The notes under the pieces are model-generated. The model worked only from the letters and a program-made list of their open reading frames with translations. It was not told where the DNA came from and ran no database searches. Shown piece by piece: positions 1 through 5,219 of a stretch of DNA of 5,219 nucleotides. The position numbers and the translations under genes were made by a program. This DNA comes from Lachnospiraceae bacterium (GTDB lineage Bacteria; Bacillota_A; Clostridia; Lachnospirales; Lachnospiraceae), in contig JAFRYJ010000192.1 in the NCBI GenBank assembly GCA_017437705.1, positions 1 through 5,219 of the forward strand, read 5' to 3'. The stretch's first letter is position 1, and the number at the start of each line of letters is the position of its first letter.

Positions 1-301
1 GGATGATGAAGGCATCCTTCACAAACAGATGCCGGCCACAGTGGACAGGTCCAGCATCATAGGCGATATAGTAACGCTGGCAGGAATGGCCGTGAACGAA
101 CCGTCCGTAATGGGCTCCGGAACGCTGGCCACGGCGAAGACAGAGTTTTATTCCGAATTCTCCAAAGTAAAGAAGATCACTGTCAAGCCCGAGAGGGACC
201 TTGTAAAGCTCAAAGGCATGCTCAGAAGCAACATGATCTATGTCTGCAAAGAGGATATGGGCTTCGTAAGGGCCTACATCGAGTCAAGGGTGAAGCACTG
301 A
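1..301 (+). CDS. Partial CDS, C-terminal end of an unrecognised protein (possibly PH-like)
   Basis: Only the last 99 codons are present. The frame is open from position 2 to the TGA at 299-301, so the true start lies left of the window. The ATG at 29 is in frame but has no ribosome binding site in front of it and is probably internal. I do not recognise the protein by name. The visible part has a mildly hydrophobic stretch (SIIGDIVTLAGMAV), then an alternating segment (KVKKITVKPERDLVKLKG) that looks like two beta strands, then a short strand and a final amphipathic helix (EDMGFVRAYIESRV). Strands closed by a C-terminal helix resemble the end of bacterial PH-like domains and small uncharacterised Clostridial proteins of that type, but this is a shape comparison only. 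No clear membrane span and no catalytic motif are visible. It lies 50 bases upstream of the HAAS-domain gene with no terminator between, so co-transcription is likely. It does not look like the PadR-type regulator often found before DUF1700 genes. Confidence 0.6.
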   Translation, partial: DDEGILHKQMPATVDRSSIIGDIVTLAGMAVNEPSVMGSGTLATAKTEFYSEFSKVKKITVKPERDLVKLKGMLRSNMIYVCKEDMGFVRAYIESRVKH

Positions 302-340
302 CCTGAACCGTTTAAGCGGTACAAATATGAAGGGACAAAA

Positions 341-347
341 AGGAAAG
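341..347 (+). promoter_or_regulatory. Ribosome binding site of the HAAS-domain gene
   Basis: AGGAAAG, with the AGGA core at 341-344, lies 7 bases before the ATG at 352. It supports that start, which also gives the typical MTK(H/Q)E(Y/F)L opening of the family. Confidence 0.7.
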
Positions 348-351
348 ACAG

Positions 352-861
352 ATGACAAAGCATGAATATCTTGAAGAGCTCAGGGAATACCTGCAGTCCT
401 ATAATGTGGAGCGGAGCTTCATAAACGAAAACCTGGATTATTACAGCATTTACATAGATAACGAGACGGCTAAGGGGCGTGATGCGGACAGCGTCATCTC
501 GGAGCTGGGATCGGCGTCTACCCTGGGCAGGTCCATAGTAGACCGCGCCGTGCGGGAGGGAAGGGTAACGAGAGATCCTCACAGCAACAAAGCCAAAGAT
601 GACGATCCTTTTGCCGAGGAGGAGAATTCCTATTCCTACGAGTATTCCGCCGATAAAAAGAAGGACAGCGGCAGTGACGGCGGCATCACTCCCGGCAGGC
701 TGAAGCTGTATCTTATTCTGGGGCTCATCTTTGCGGCCCTTGTTATCATCATGGTGATCGGTATAATTGCAAACCTGTTCAGGCTGTTCTTACCCGTTCT
801 GATCATCGGCATCATCGTAGTGGGAGCGGTGCTCTTCTTCGGAAGGGGGCCCACGGCGTGA
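352..861 (+). CDS. HAAS/DUF1700-like membrane protein
   Basis: A 169-residue protein. Residues 1-68 are helical and charged, opening MTKHEYLEELREYL, followed by a Tyr/Asp/Glu-rich segment (ENLDYYSIYIDNE) and a conserved-looking ELGSASTLGRSIV turn-helix. This is the pattern of the HAAS/DUF1700 domain (helix, acidic YY...Y helix, then 'ELGSP..IA'). Residues about 70-112 are a polar, acidic, low-complexity linker. Residues about 118-140 and 146-163 are two hydrophobic segments that should span the membrane, ending in a short GRGPTA tail. In known relatives the HAAS domain sits in the cytoplasm, is linked to membrane or envelope stress signalling, and is often paired with a PadR regulator. No such regulator is visible here, so the partner is unknown. 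Its stop codon overlaps the start of rlmH by 4 bases, implying translational coupling. The family call rests on pattern recognition; the two membrane segments are plain. Confidence 0.78.
   Translation: MTKHEYLEELREYLQSYNVERSFINENLDYYSIYIDNETAKGRDADSVISELGSASTLGRSIVDRAVREGRVTRDPHSNKAKDDDPFAEEENSYSYEYSADKKKDSGSDGGITPGRLKLYLILGLIFAALVIIMVIGIIANLFRLFLPVLIIGIIVVGAVLFFGRGPTA
841..861 (+). promoter_or_regulatory. rlmH ribosome binding site inside upstream gene, with GTGA stop/start overlap
   Basis: GGAAGGGGG at 841-849 lies within the last codons of the HAAS-domain gene, 8 bases before the GTG start of rlmH at 858. The GTGA at 858-861 holds both the rlmH start and the upstream TGA stop. This arrangement favours re-initiation by the same ribosome and fixes the rlmH start as GTG, since no ATG or other good start lies nearby in that frame. 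Confidence 0.75.
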
Positions 862-1337
862 ACATAAACATTCTCTGCGCCGGAAGGATAAGGGAAAAGT
901 ACCTTAAAGATGCCGTCGACGAATACTCCAAGAGGCTGTCCAAATTTGCAAAGCTTACCATAACCGAGGTGGCAGATGAGAAGGAGCCGAACAATGCTTC
1001 CGATGCGGATAGGCTAAATGTGATCAACACCGAGGGGGAAAGGCTTTTTTCGAAGATACCGGAGAGATCATACGTTATCGCCCTTGCGATCGACGGTAAA
1101 AGGCTGTCGTCAGAAGGATTTGCTGAGAAGATAGAGAGGACGGCGCTTTCCGGGTGCGGCAGCATCACTTTTATAATAGGGGGCTCCCTGGGACTTTCGG
1201 AAAAGGTCCTTAAAAGGGCAGACATGAAGCTCAGTTTTTCCGACATGACTTTTCCCCATCAGCTGATGCGGGTGATCCTGCTGGAGCAGATCTACCGTGC
1301 GTATAAGATAATAAACAACGAACCTTATCACAAATAG
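858..1337 (+). CDS. rlmH: 23S rRNA (pseudouridine(1915)-N(3))-methyltransferase RlmH
   Basis: A 159-residue protein, the full family length. RlmH is a SPOUT-class, knotted, dimeric methyltransferase that uses S-adenosylmethionine to methylate N3 of pseudouridine 1915 in helix 69 of 23S rRNA, acting late on assembled 70S ribosomes. The start fits the family (MNINILCAGRIREKYL, then DEYSKRL). The SAM-binding knot region is clear: FIIGGSLGLSEKV at residues 105-117, then LSFSDMTFPHQL (125-136) and the family's C-terminal signature ending in NNEPYHK (153-159). The start is GTG, overlapping the stop of the upstream membrane protein gene. The stop is 10 bases before the CARF-nuclease gene, so the gene is embedded in the operon. 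Nothing is missing or unusual apart from the GTG start and the overlap. Confidence 0.97.
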   Translation: MNINILCAGRIREKYLKDAVDEYSKRLSKFAKLTITEVADEKEPNNASDADRLNVINTEGERLFSKIPERSYVIALAIDGKRLSSEGFAEKIERTALSGCGSITFIIGGSLGLSEKVLKRADMKLSFSDMTFPHQLMRVILLEQIYRAYKIINNEPYHK

Positions 1338-1347
1338 GCGGGCCGAA

Positions 1348-2520
1348 ATGAGGATACTTATAGAATTTTTCGACAACACCATACTCAGGAACATGACGGG
1401 CGTCATGAGCGTCAGGCCGGATATAGCCGCGTTCTTCTACGACAGGAAGACCGGGGACCACAGAAGGGTCACGGAGGTATGCGAGGCCTGCAAAAAGTAC
1501 GTCCCCGACCTGAAATACGAGCTGATAAACGTTGACATGACGGACGTTGCGGGCCTCGAGAACAGGATCAGGCAGTATGTGGCTGAAAACTACATGGACG
1601 AGATCATCATGGATATAACGGGCGGGAACGATCTGTCCCATTTCGCATCGTATCATGTGGGCAGGGAGGAAGACCTGGAGATCATCTATGCCGATATTGC
1701 AGCGGGTAAGCTTCGGAGCTTCGGGAAGGGAGATTCCTCTTTCGGCCAGATGCATGTGGATCTGGAGACCCTGGTGACCGGAGTGCAGGGGAAAGTCATA
1801 TCCTCAACCAGCGATCATTATCTTGAAAGAAACAGAGAGGCCCTGCGCGAAACGGCAAAGGTGCTGCTGTCGAATATCAGCCAGTGGTCCCAGGCCTGTT
1901 ACTATTTCCAGAAAAAGATGGAGACGAACCGGGAGAACGGCAGCCTCCATTTCAGGAACAAGGGCGTCGACAATGTGCCTTCGAAAAAGATCATGTACGC
2001 CTTTGCCGACAATGAGCTCATAAGGGACCTTACATACGACAATGCCAGGCTGGAATTCACCATGAAGGACAGCTACATAAGGGATTCCCTCACCACCTAC
2101 GGCGTGTGGCTTGAGCTGTATACCTATTATGCAGCGCAGTCCGTAAAGGAGTTTACGGACGTAAGGACCAGCGTGAAGATCGACTGGTACAGGAAGGATA
2201 TGAACGAAAACGTGGATAATGAGATCGACGTAACGGCCGTTATGGGGCTGAAGCCGGTCATCATATCCTGCAAGTCCTCGGAGAAATCGGCCACGGCGGA
2301 GGCTCTCAACGAGTTATACGTGGTATCCAGAAGGCTGGGCGGCGATTTTGCCGAACCGGCACTGGTGACGATGGCAAACACTACAAACGCAAGGCTGGGC
2401 CTTAAAAAGAAGGGCAGGGAGATGGGCATAGCCGTTATCGGGGAGGATGAGATTCTGTCTAAGGATTTCCCCGGCATCCTGCTCAGAAAAATATCGGAAA
2501 ATAAAAAAGGTATTTTCTGA
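1348..2520 (+). CDS. DUF1887/Card1-like protein: CARF domain plus PD-(D/E)XK-type nuclease
   Basis: A 390-residue protein. Residues 1 to about 145 match the CARF (Rossmann-like) domain of the DUF1887 family. Strand 1 with its following loop reads ILIEFFDNTILRNM, a second strand follows 'RPDIAAFFYDRK', and a glycine loop DITGGNDLSHFA lies at residues 89-100 where CARF domains contact ligand. Residues about 155-250 are a mostly helical middle region, possibly winged-helix-like. Residues about 250-375 look like the nuclease: GVWLE (E256), NEIDV (E292, D294), then IISCKS (K309) and a following helix. Known relatives (Card1, Can2) bind cyclic tetra-adenylate made by type III CRISPR complexes and then cut nucleic acid; they act in the cytoplasm. 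Here Ser307 stands where the general fold rule expects Glu or Asp two residues before the Lys, although SCK may be common in this branch. The ATG at 1348 is the only reasonable start, since an in-frame stop lies at 1312 with no start codon between, and its ribosome binding site is weak. Codon use matches the neighbours. Whether it is active, and on what trigger, is unknown. Confidence 0.85.
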   Translation: MRILIEFFDNTILRNMTGVMSVRPDIAAFFYDRKTGDHRRVTEVCEACKKYVPDLKYELINVDMTDVAGLENRIRQYVAENYMDEIIMDITGGNDLSHFASYHVGREEDLEIIYADIAAGKLRSFGKGDSSFGQMHVDLETLVTGVQGKVISSTSDHYLERNREALRETAKVLLSNISQWSQACYYFQKKMETNRENGSLHFRNKGVDNVPSKKIMYAFADNELIRDLTYDNARLEFTMKDSYIRDSLTTYGVWLELYTYYAAQSVKEFTDVRTSVKIDWYRKDMNENVDNEIDVTAVMGLKPVIISCKSSEKSATAEALNELYVVSRRLGGDFAEPALVTMANTTNARLGLKKKGREMGIAVIGEDEILSKDFPGILLRKISENKKGIF

Positions 2521-2544
2521 TATCATCCAGAATTTAATAAACAG

Positions 2545-2551
2545 AAGGAGG
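2545..2551 (+). promoter_or_regulatory. Ribosome binding site of dgt
   Basis: AAGGAGG, a perfect Shine-Dalgarno sequence, lies 7 bases before the ATG at 2559. It is much stronger than the site before the CARF-nuclease gene, so dgt translation probably does not depend on coupling. The 38-base gap in which it lies shows no convincing promoter or terminator. Confidence 0.85.
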
Positions 2552-2558
2552 TCGAGTC

Positions 2559-3566
2559 ATGACTATTCGTGAAAGGCAGGAGGCTCTTGAGGAGAAGATC
2601 CTCAGCCCCTATGCAACACTAAGCTCCCGCTCAAAAGGCAGGGCGGTCCCCGAACCTCCGGACGAGATAAGACCTGTATTTCAGCGCGACAGGGACAGGA
2701 TACTGCATTCCAAGTCCCTGCGGAGGCTGAAGCATAAAACACAGGTCTTTTTTAGACCGAAGGGGGACCATTACCGGACCAGGCTTACCCATACACTGGA
2801 GGTATCACAGATATCCAGGACCATCGCCGTTGCCCTCAATATGAACGAGAGCCTTACGGAAGCCATTGCACTGGGCCACGATCTGGGACACACGCCCTTC
2901 GGACATTCGGGAGAGGCTGCACTGGACGCCATCTGCTCCTTCGGCTTTAAGCATGCAGAGCAGTCGGTGCGTATTGTAGAGCTTCTTGAGAAGGACGGAA
3001 AAGGCCTTAATCTGACGTACGAGGTGCGTGACGGCATCAGGAACCACTCCCTGAGCACCATGCCTTCCACGCCCGAGGGAAAGATCGTAAGGCTTTCGGA
3101 TAAGATAGCATATATTAATCATGATATAGATGATGCCATCAGAGGCCATCTCATCACGGAGGAGGACATACCCTTACACCTGCGGGAGACCATGGGAATG
3201 GACAACAGGGAAAGGCTGGATACGCTGGTAAACGCCGTTATCTATCCCAGTCTGGATAAAGGTGATGTGATCATGGATCCGGTGATCTACGAGGCGATGC
3301 TGGACATGAGGAATTTCATGTTCGACAACGTATACATCAACCGGATCGCAAAGGCCGAGGAGAAAAAGGCCCAGGATCTCGTGGCAAAGCTGTTTGAACA
3401 CTTTATGAAACATCCCGAGGAGATGAGCGAGGAGTTCAGAAAGCTTCTGGACCGCGGGGAGACAAGGGAAAGGGTGGTATGCGATTACGTTGCCGGAATG
3501 ACGGACCAGTACGCCATCGACATTTTCAGGGACATCTTCCTGCCCACGGCCTGGAGCATCTATTAA
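2559..3566 (+). CDS. dgt: Deoxyguanosinetriphosphate triphosphohydrolase (dGTPase), HD superfamily
   Basis: A 335-residue protein, the short dGTPase type common in Clostridia rather than the roughly 500-residue enterobacterial type. The family hydrolyses dGTP (in many members other dNTPs too) to the deoxynucleoside and tripolyphosphate, adjusting the nucleotide pool. The HD metal site is complete: H78 in RTRLTHTLEVSQ, H107 and D108 in ALGHDLGHTPFGHSG, and D181 in LSDKIAYINHDIDD. H111 and H116 are the extra conserved histidines of dGTPases. The N-terminal FQRDRDRILHSKSLRRLKHKTQV segment (written here only as residues 41-63) is also typical of the family. The C-terminal part (about 245-335) is helical. 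The start is fixed by a perfect ribosome binding site. Downstream, dnaG begins 39 bases after the stop, and dgt-dnaG (often followed by rpoD) is a known gene order in Clostridia. Substrate preference (dGTP only or several dNTPs) cannot be told from the sequence. Confidence 0.95.
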   Translation: MTIRERQEALEEKILSPYATLSSRSKGRAVPEPPDEIRPVFQRDRDRILHSKSLRRLKHKTQVFFRPKGDHYRTRLTHTLEVSQISRTIAVALNMNESLTEAIALGHDLGHTPFGHSGEAALDAICSFGFKHAEQSVRIVELLEKDGKGLNLTYEVRDGIRNHSLSTMPSTPEGKIVRLSDKIAYINHDIDDAIRGHLITEEDIPLHLRETMGMDNRERLDTLVNAVIYPSLDKGDVIMDPVIYEAMLDMRNFMFDNVYINRIAKAEEKKAQDLVAKLFEHFMKHPEEMSEEFRKLLDRGETRERVVCDYVAGMTDQYAIDIFRDIFLPTAWSIY

Positions 3567-3593
3567 TACAGACATTATGAGGCAGATACATAT

Positions 3594-3600
3594 AAGGAGG
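3594..3600 (+). promoter_or_regulatory. Ribosome binding site of dnaG
   Basis: AAGGAGG, perfect Shine-Dalgarno, lies 5 bases before the ATG at 3606. It decides the dnaG start, which gives the usual MYYPDEIVDDVR... opening. The rest of the 39-base gap between dgt and dnaG is AT-rich with no hairpin. Confidence 0.85.
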
Positions 3601-3605
3601 AATTA

Positions 3606-5219
3606 ATGTATTATCCCGACGAGATCGTTGATGATGTAAGAACGAGAAACGATATAGTCGATGTTATAGGGGGATATGTAAAGCTTCAGAAAAAGGGCAG
3701 CTCGTATTTCGGCCTGTGTCCATTCCACTCGGAAAAGACGGCGTCGTTTTCCGTCAGCCGCCAGAAGCAGATGTTCTACTGCTTCGGCTGCGGCAAGGGC
3801 GGCAACGTGTTCACCTTTATAGAGGAATACGAGAATTTCACCTTCCCGGAATCCGTAAAATACCTGGCCGACAGGGCCGGCATAAAGCTTCCGGAGCAGG
3901 AGGAATCGGAGGAGGACAGGAAAAAGAGGGCCAGGAAGCAGCAGCTTCTGGACGTGAGCCGTGAGGCGGCGCTTTTCTACTGTTACATCCTGGGAACGCC
4001 GGGAGGCGACATGGCCAGGCGCTATCTGAAGGGAAGAGGGCTTTCGGATCAGACGGTGAAGAGCTTCGGCCTGGGCTATGCCCCCAAGTACTCCGATATG
4101 CTTTACAAATACCTTAAGAAAAAGGGCTGGTCCGACGACATCCTGAAGGAGAGCGGGCTGTTCCATTTCGATGAGAAGCACGGCGCGTCCGACAGGTTTT
4201 TCAACCGTGTGATGTTCCCCATCATGGACGTCAACAACAAGGTCATAGCCTTCGGCGGAAGAGTCATGGGCGACGCTTTGCCGAAGTACCTGAACTCCCC
4301 GGAGACGCCGCTTTTCGACAAGGGCAGGAACCTGTACGGTCTCAATACCGCCAGGACGTCAAGAAAGGACTACGCTATCCTCTGCGAAGGATATATGGAT
4401 GTGATCTCCATGCATCAGGCGGGCTTTACCAACGCCATGGCGTCGCTGGGAACGTCGCTTACCACCGGCCAGGCGATCCTTTTGAAGCGTTATTTCGACA
4501 AGGCCGTCATAGCCTATGACAGCGACGGAGCAGGCAGGACTGCGGCTCTGAGAGCAGTGCCCATACTGAGGAACGCAGGCTTCAACGTTAAGGTGCTCTC
4601 CATGGATCCCTTCAAGGATCCCGACGAGTTTATCGGTAAGCTGGGCGTGGAGGAATTCGAGAACAGGATAAGGGATGCAATGCCGGGCTTCCTGTTTGAG
4701 CTCAAGGTGCTGGAGGAGCGGTACGATATGAACGACCCCTCGTCCAAGACATCGTTCTACAGGGATGCGGCGTCAAGATTCCTTATATTCGAGGATCCGC
4801 TGGAACGGAACAATTACATAGAGGCCTTCTGCCGAAGATACGACATTCCCGTAAGGGATATGACATCACTGGTGGAAAAGGCGGGCCTCAGAGGCGCTTC
4901 CCCTTCCGGTGAACGGACGGAGCAGATGGCTGTAAGGACGCCCGGATCCGATGATGATGTGGTATTCAAGGCCCAGCGGATGTTCATGACGTTTATCTCC
5001 GAAAGCAGGGAGAATTTTGAAGCCGTCAAGGACCTGGTGGGACCGGCGGATATGGCAGGAACAGTTTATGCAAAGACAGCGGAAATGATATACAGCGCCT
5101 ATGAAAAGGGCGAGAAAATAGAGCCGGCAGGTATTCTTGACCGTTTTGACGACAGGGAGGATCAGAATACGGTGGCAGCGATGTTCAGCGCCGGGATGGC
5201 GGACGGCATCAGTCTCCAC
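3606..5219 (+). CDS. dnaG: DNA primase DnaG (3' end beyond the window)
   Basis: 538 codons are present, with no stop before the window's edge. Clostridial primases are roughly 580-600 residues, so about 40-60 codons are missing. DnaG makes the short RNA primers for lagging-strand synthesis and works with the replicative helicase DnaB. The N-terminal CHC2 zinc finger is complete: C38, H41, C59 and C62 (LCPFHSEKTASF ... FYCFGCGKGGN). A charged linker follows (about 95-112). The RNA polymerase domain shows the basic core SDRFFNRVMFPIMD (195-208) and FGGRV (216-220). The Toprim domain shows E261 and D265 in CEGYMDV and the DSDGAGR motif with D305 and D307, the metal-binding residues needed for catalysis. 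The remainder from about residue 365, with a Ser/Gly/Arg-rich linker at about 428-450, leads into the helical C-terminal region that in known primases binds helicase. It is the last visible gene of the operon; rpoD commonly follows in related genomes but cannot be seen here. Confidence 0.98.
   Translation, partial: MYYPDEIVDDVRTRNDIVDVIGGYVKLQKKGSSYFGLCPFHSEKTASFSVSRQKQMFYCFGCGKGGNVFTFIEEYENFTFPESVKYLADRAGIKLPEQEESEEDRKKRARKQQLLDVSREAALFYCYILGTPGGDMARRYLKGRGLSDQTVKSFGLGYAPKYSDMLYKYLKKKGWSDDILKESGLFHFDEKHGASDRFFNRVMFPIMDVNNKVIAFGGRVMGDALPKYLNSPETPLFDKGRNLYGLNTARTSRKDYAILCEGYMDVISMHQAGFTNAMASLGTSLTTGQAILLKRYFDKAVIAYDSDGAGRTAALRAVPILRNAGFNVKVLSMDPFKDPDEFIGKLGVEEFENRIRDAMPGFLFELKVLEERYDMNDPSSKTSFYRDAASRFLIFEDPLERNNYIEAFCRRYDIPVRDMTSLVEKAGLRGASPSGERTEQMAVRTPGSDDDVVFKAQRMFMTFISESRENFEAVKDLVGPADMAGTVYAKTAEMIYSAYEKGEKIEPAGILDRFDDREDQNTVAAMFSAGMADGISLH

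Noticed and set aside
306..321. Short hairpin ACCG-TTTAAG-CGGT between the first two genes
   Set aside because: Only 4 base pairs with no T tract. It is too weak for a terminator or a regulatory RNA claim.
812..1246. 144-codon open frame on the minus strand over rlmH
   Set aside because: Opposite conserved rlmH codons, low-complexity Ser/Leu-rich translation; a shadow.
1231..1755. 174-codon open frame on the minus strand across rlmH and the CARF gene
   Set aside because: It spans two real genes on the opposite strand and has no domain signature; a shadow.
2497..2517. Inverted repeat GAAAATA ... TATTTTC at the end of the CARF-nuclease gene, as a possible terminator
   Set aside because: The 7-bp stem is almost all A-T, lies inside the coding sequence and is not followed by a T run. 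It is unlikely to stop transcription.
1348..2520. Recent horizontal acquisition of the CARF-nuclease gene
   Set aside because: By eye, GC level and the frequent AGG and ATA codons match rlmH, dgt and dnaG. There are no flanking repeats, tRNA or mobile-element remnants. Recent transfer is not supported, though an ancient one cannot be excluded.
2513..2542. AT-rich gap before dgt as a possible promoter
   Set aside because: A loose -10-like AATTTAATAA is present, but no matching -35 element at proper spacing could be found. Not reported as a feature.
3603..4181. 192-codon open frame on the minus strand within dnaG
   Set aside because: It lies opposite the well-supported zinc finger and polymerase regions of dnaG, has no recognisable domain, and is a reading-frame shadow.
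1..5219. CRISPR array, tRNA/rRNA gene, or insertion sequence anywhere in the window
   Set aside because: No regularly spaced repeats, no tRNA-like cloverleaf in the gaps (all 50 bases or less), and no transposase-like translation were seen on either strand.

Overview
The window is an unbroken run of six genes, all on the + strand, packed with gaps of 50 bases or less (one pair overlaps by 4 bases). It reads as part of one chromosomal operon. The most likely source is an anaerobic Firmicute of class Clostridia, probably Lachnospiraceae or a close relative. The basis is the strong AAGGAGG ribosome binding sites, the RlmH and DnaG sequence types, the dgt-dnaG order typical of Clostridia, and a roughly 50% GC composition with frequent AGG (Arg) and ATA (Ile) codons. 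The organism call is an inference from style, not from a marker gene.

Layout. Positions 1-301: the C-terminal end of an unrecognised protein whose last part looks like strands plus a closing helix, possibly a bacterial PH-like fold. Positions 352-861: a small membrane protein with an N-terminal HAAS/DUF1700-type helical domain and two C-terminal membrane segments. Positions 858-1337: rlmH, the 23S rRNA pseudouridine methyltransferase, starting at a GTG inside the stop of the previous gene. Positions 1348-2520: a DUF1887/Card1-like protein with an N-terminal CARF domain and a C-terminal PD-(D/E)XK-type nuclease domain. Positions 2559-3566: dgt, an HD-domain dNTP triphosphohydrolase. Positions 3606-5219: dnaG, DNA primase, cut by the window's right edge about 40-60 codons before its expected end.

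Three of the genes (rlmH, dgt, dnaG) are housekeeping functions in ribosome maturation, nucleotide pool control and replication priming. The item of most interest is the CARF-nuclease gene between rlmH and dgt. Proteins of this family are usually known as cyclic-oligoadenylate-activated effectors of type III CRISPR systems, yet no CRISPR array, cas gene or mobile element is seen here. Its codon use looks like that of its neighbours, and it sits in tight operon spacing. Its active-site and ligand-loop motifs also depart from the simplest expectation (Ser-Cys-Lys where Glu-x-Lys is the general rule; TGGND where TGG(T/S)K is common). It may be a resident, vertically inherited nuclease with its own trigger, but that is inference.

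No RNA gene, transposon, repeat array, riboswitch or convincing terminator or promoter was seen. No gene-free stretch exceeds 50 bases.
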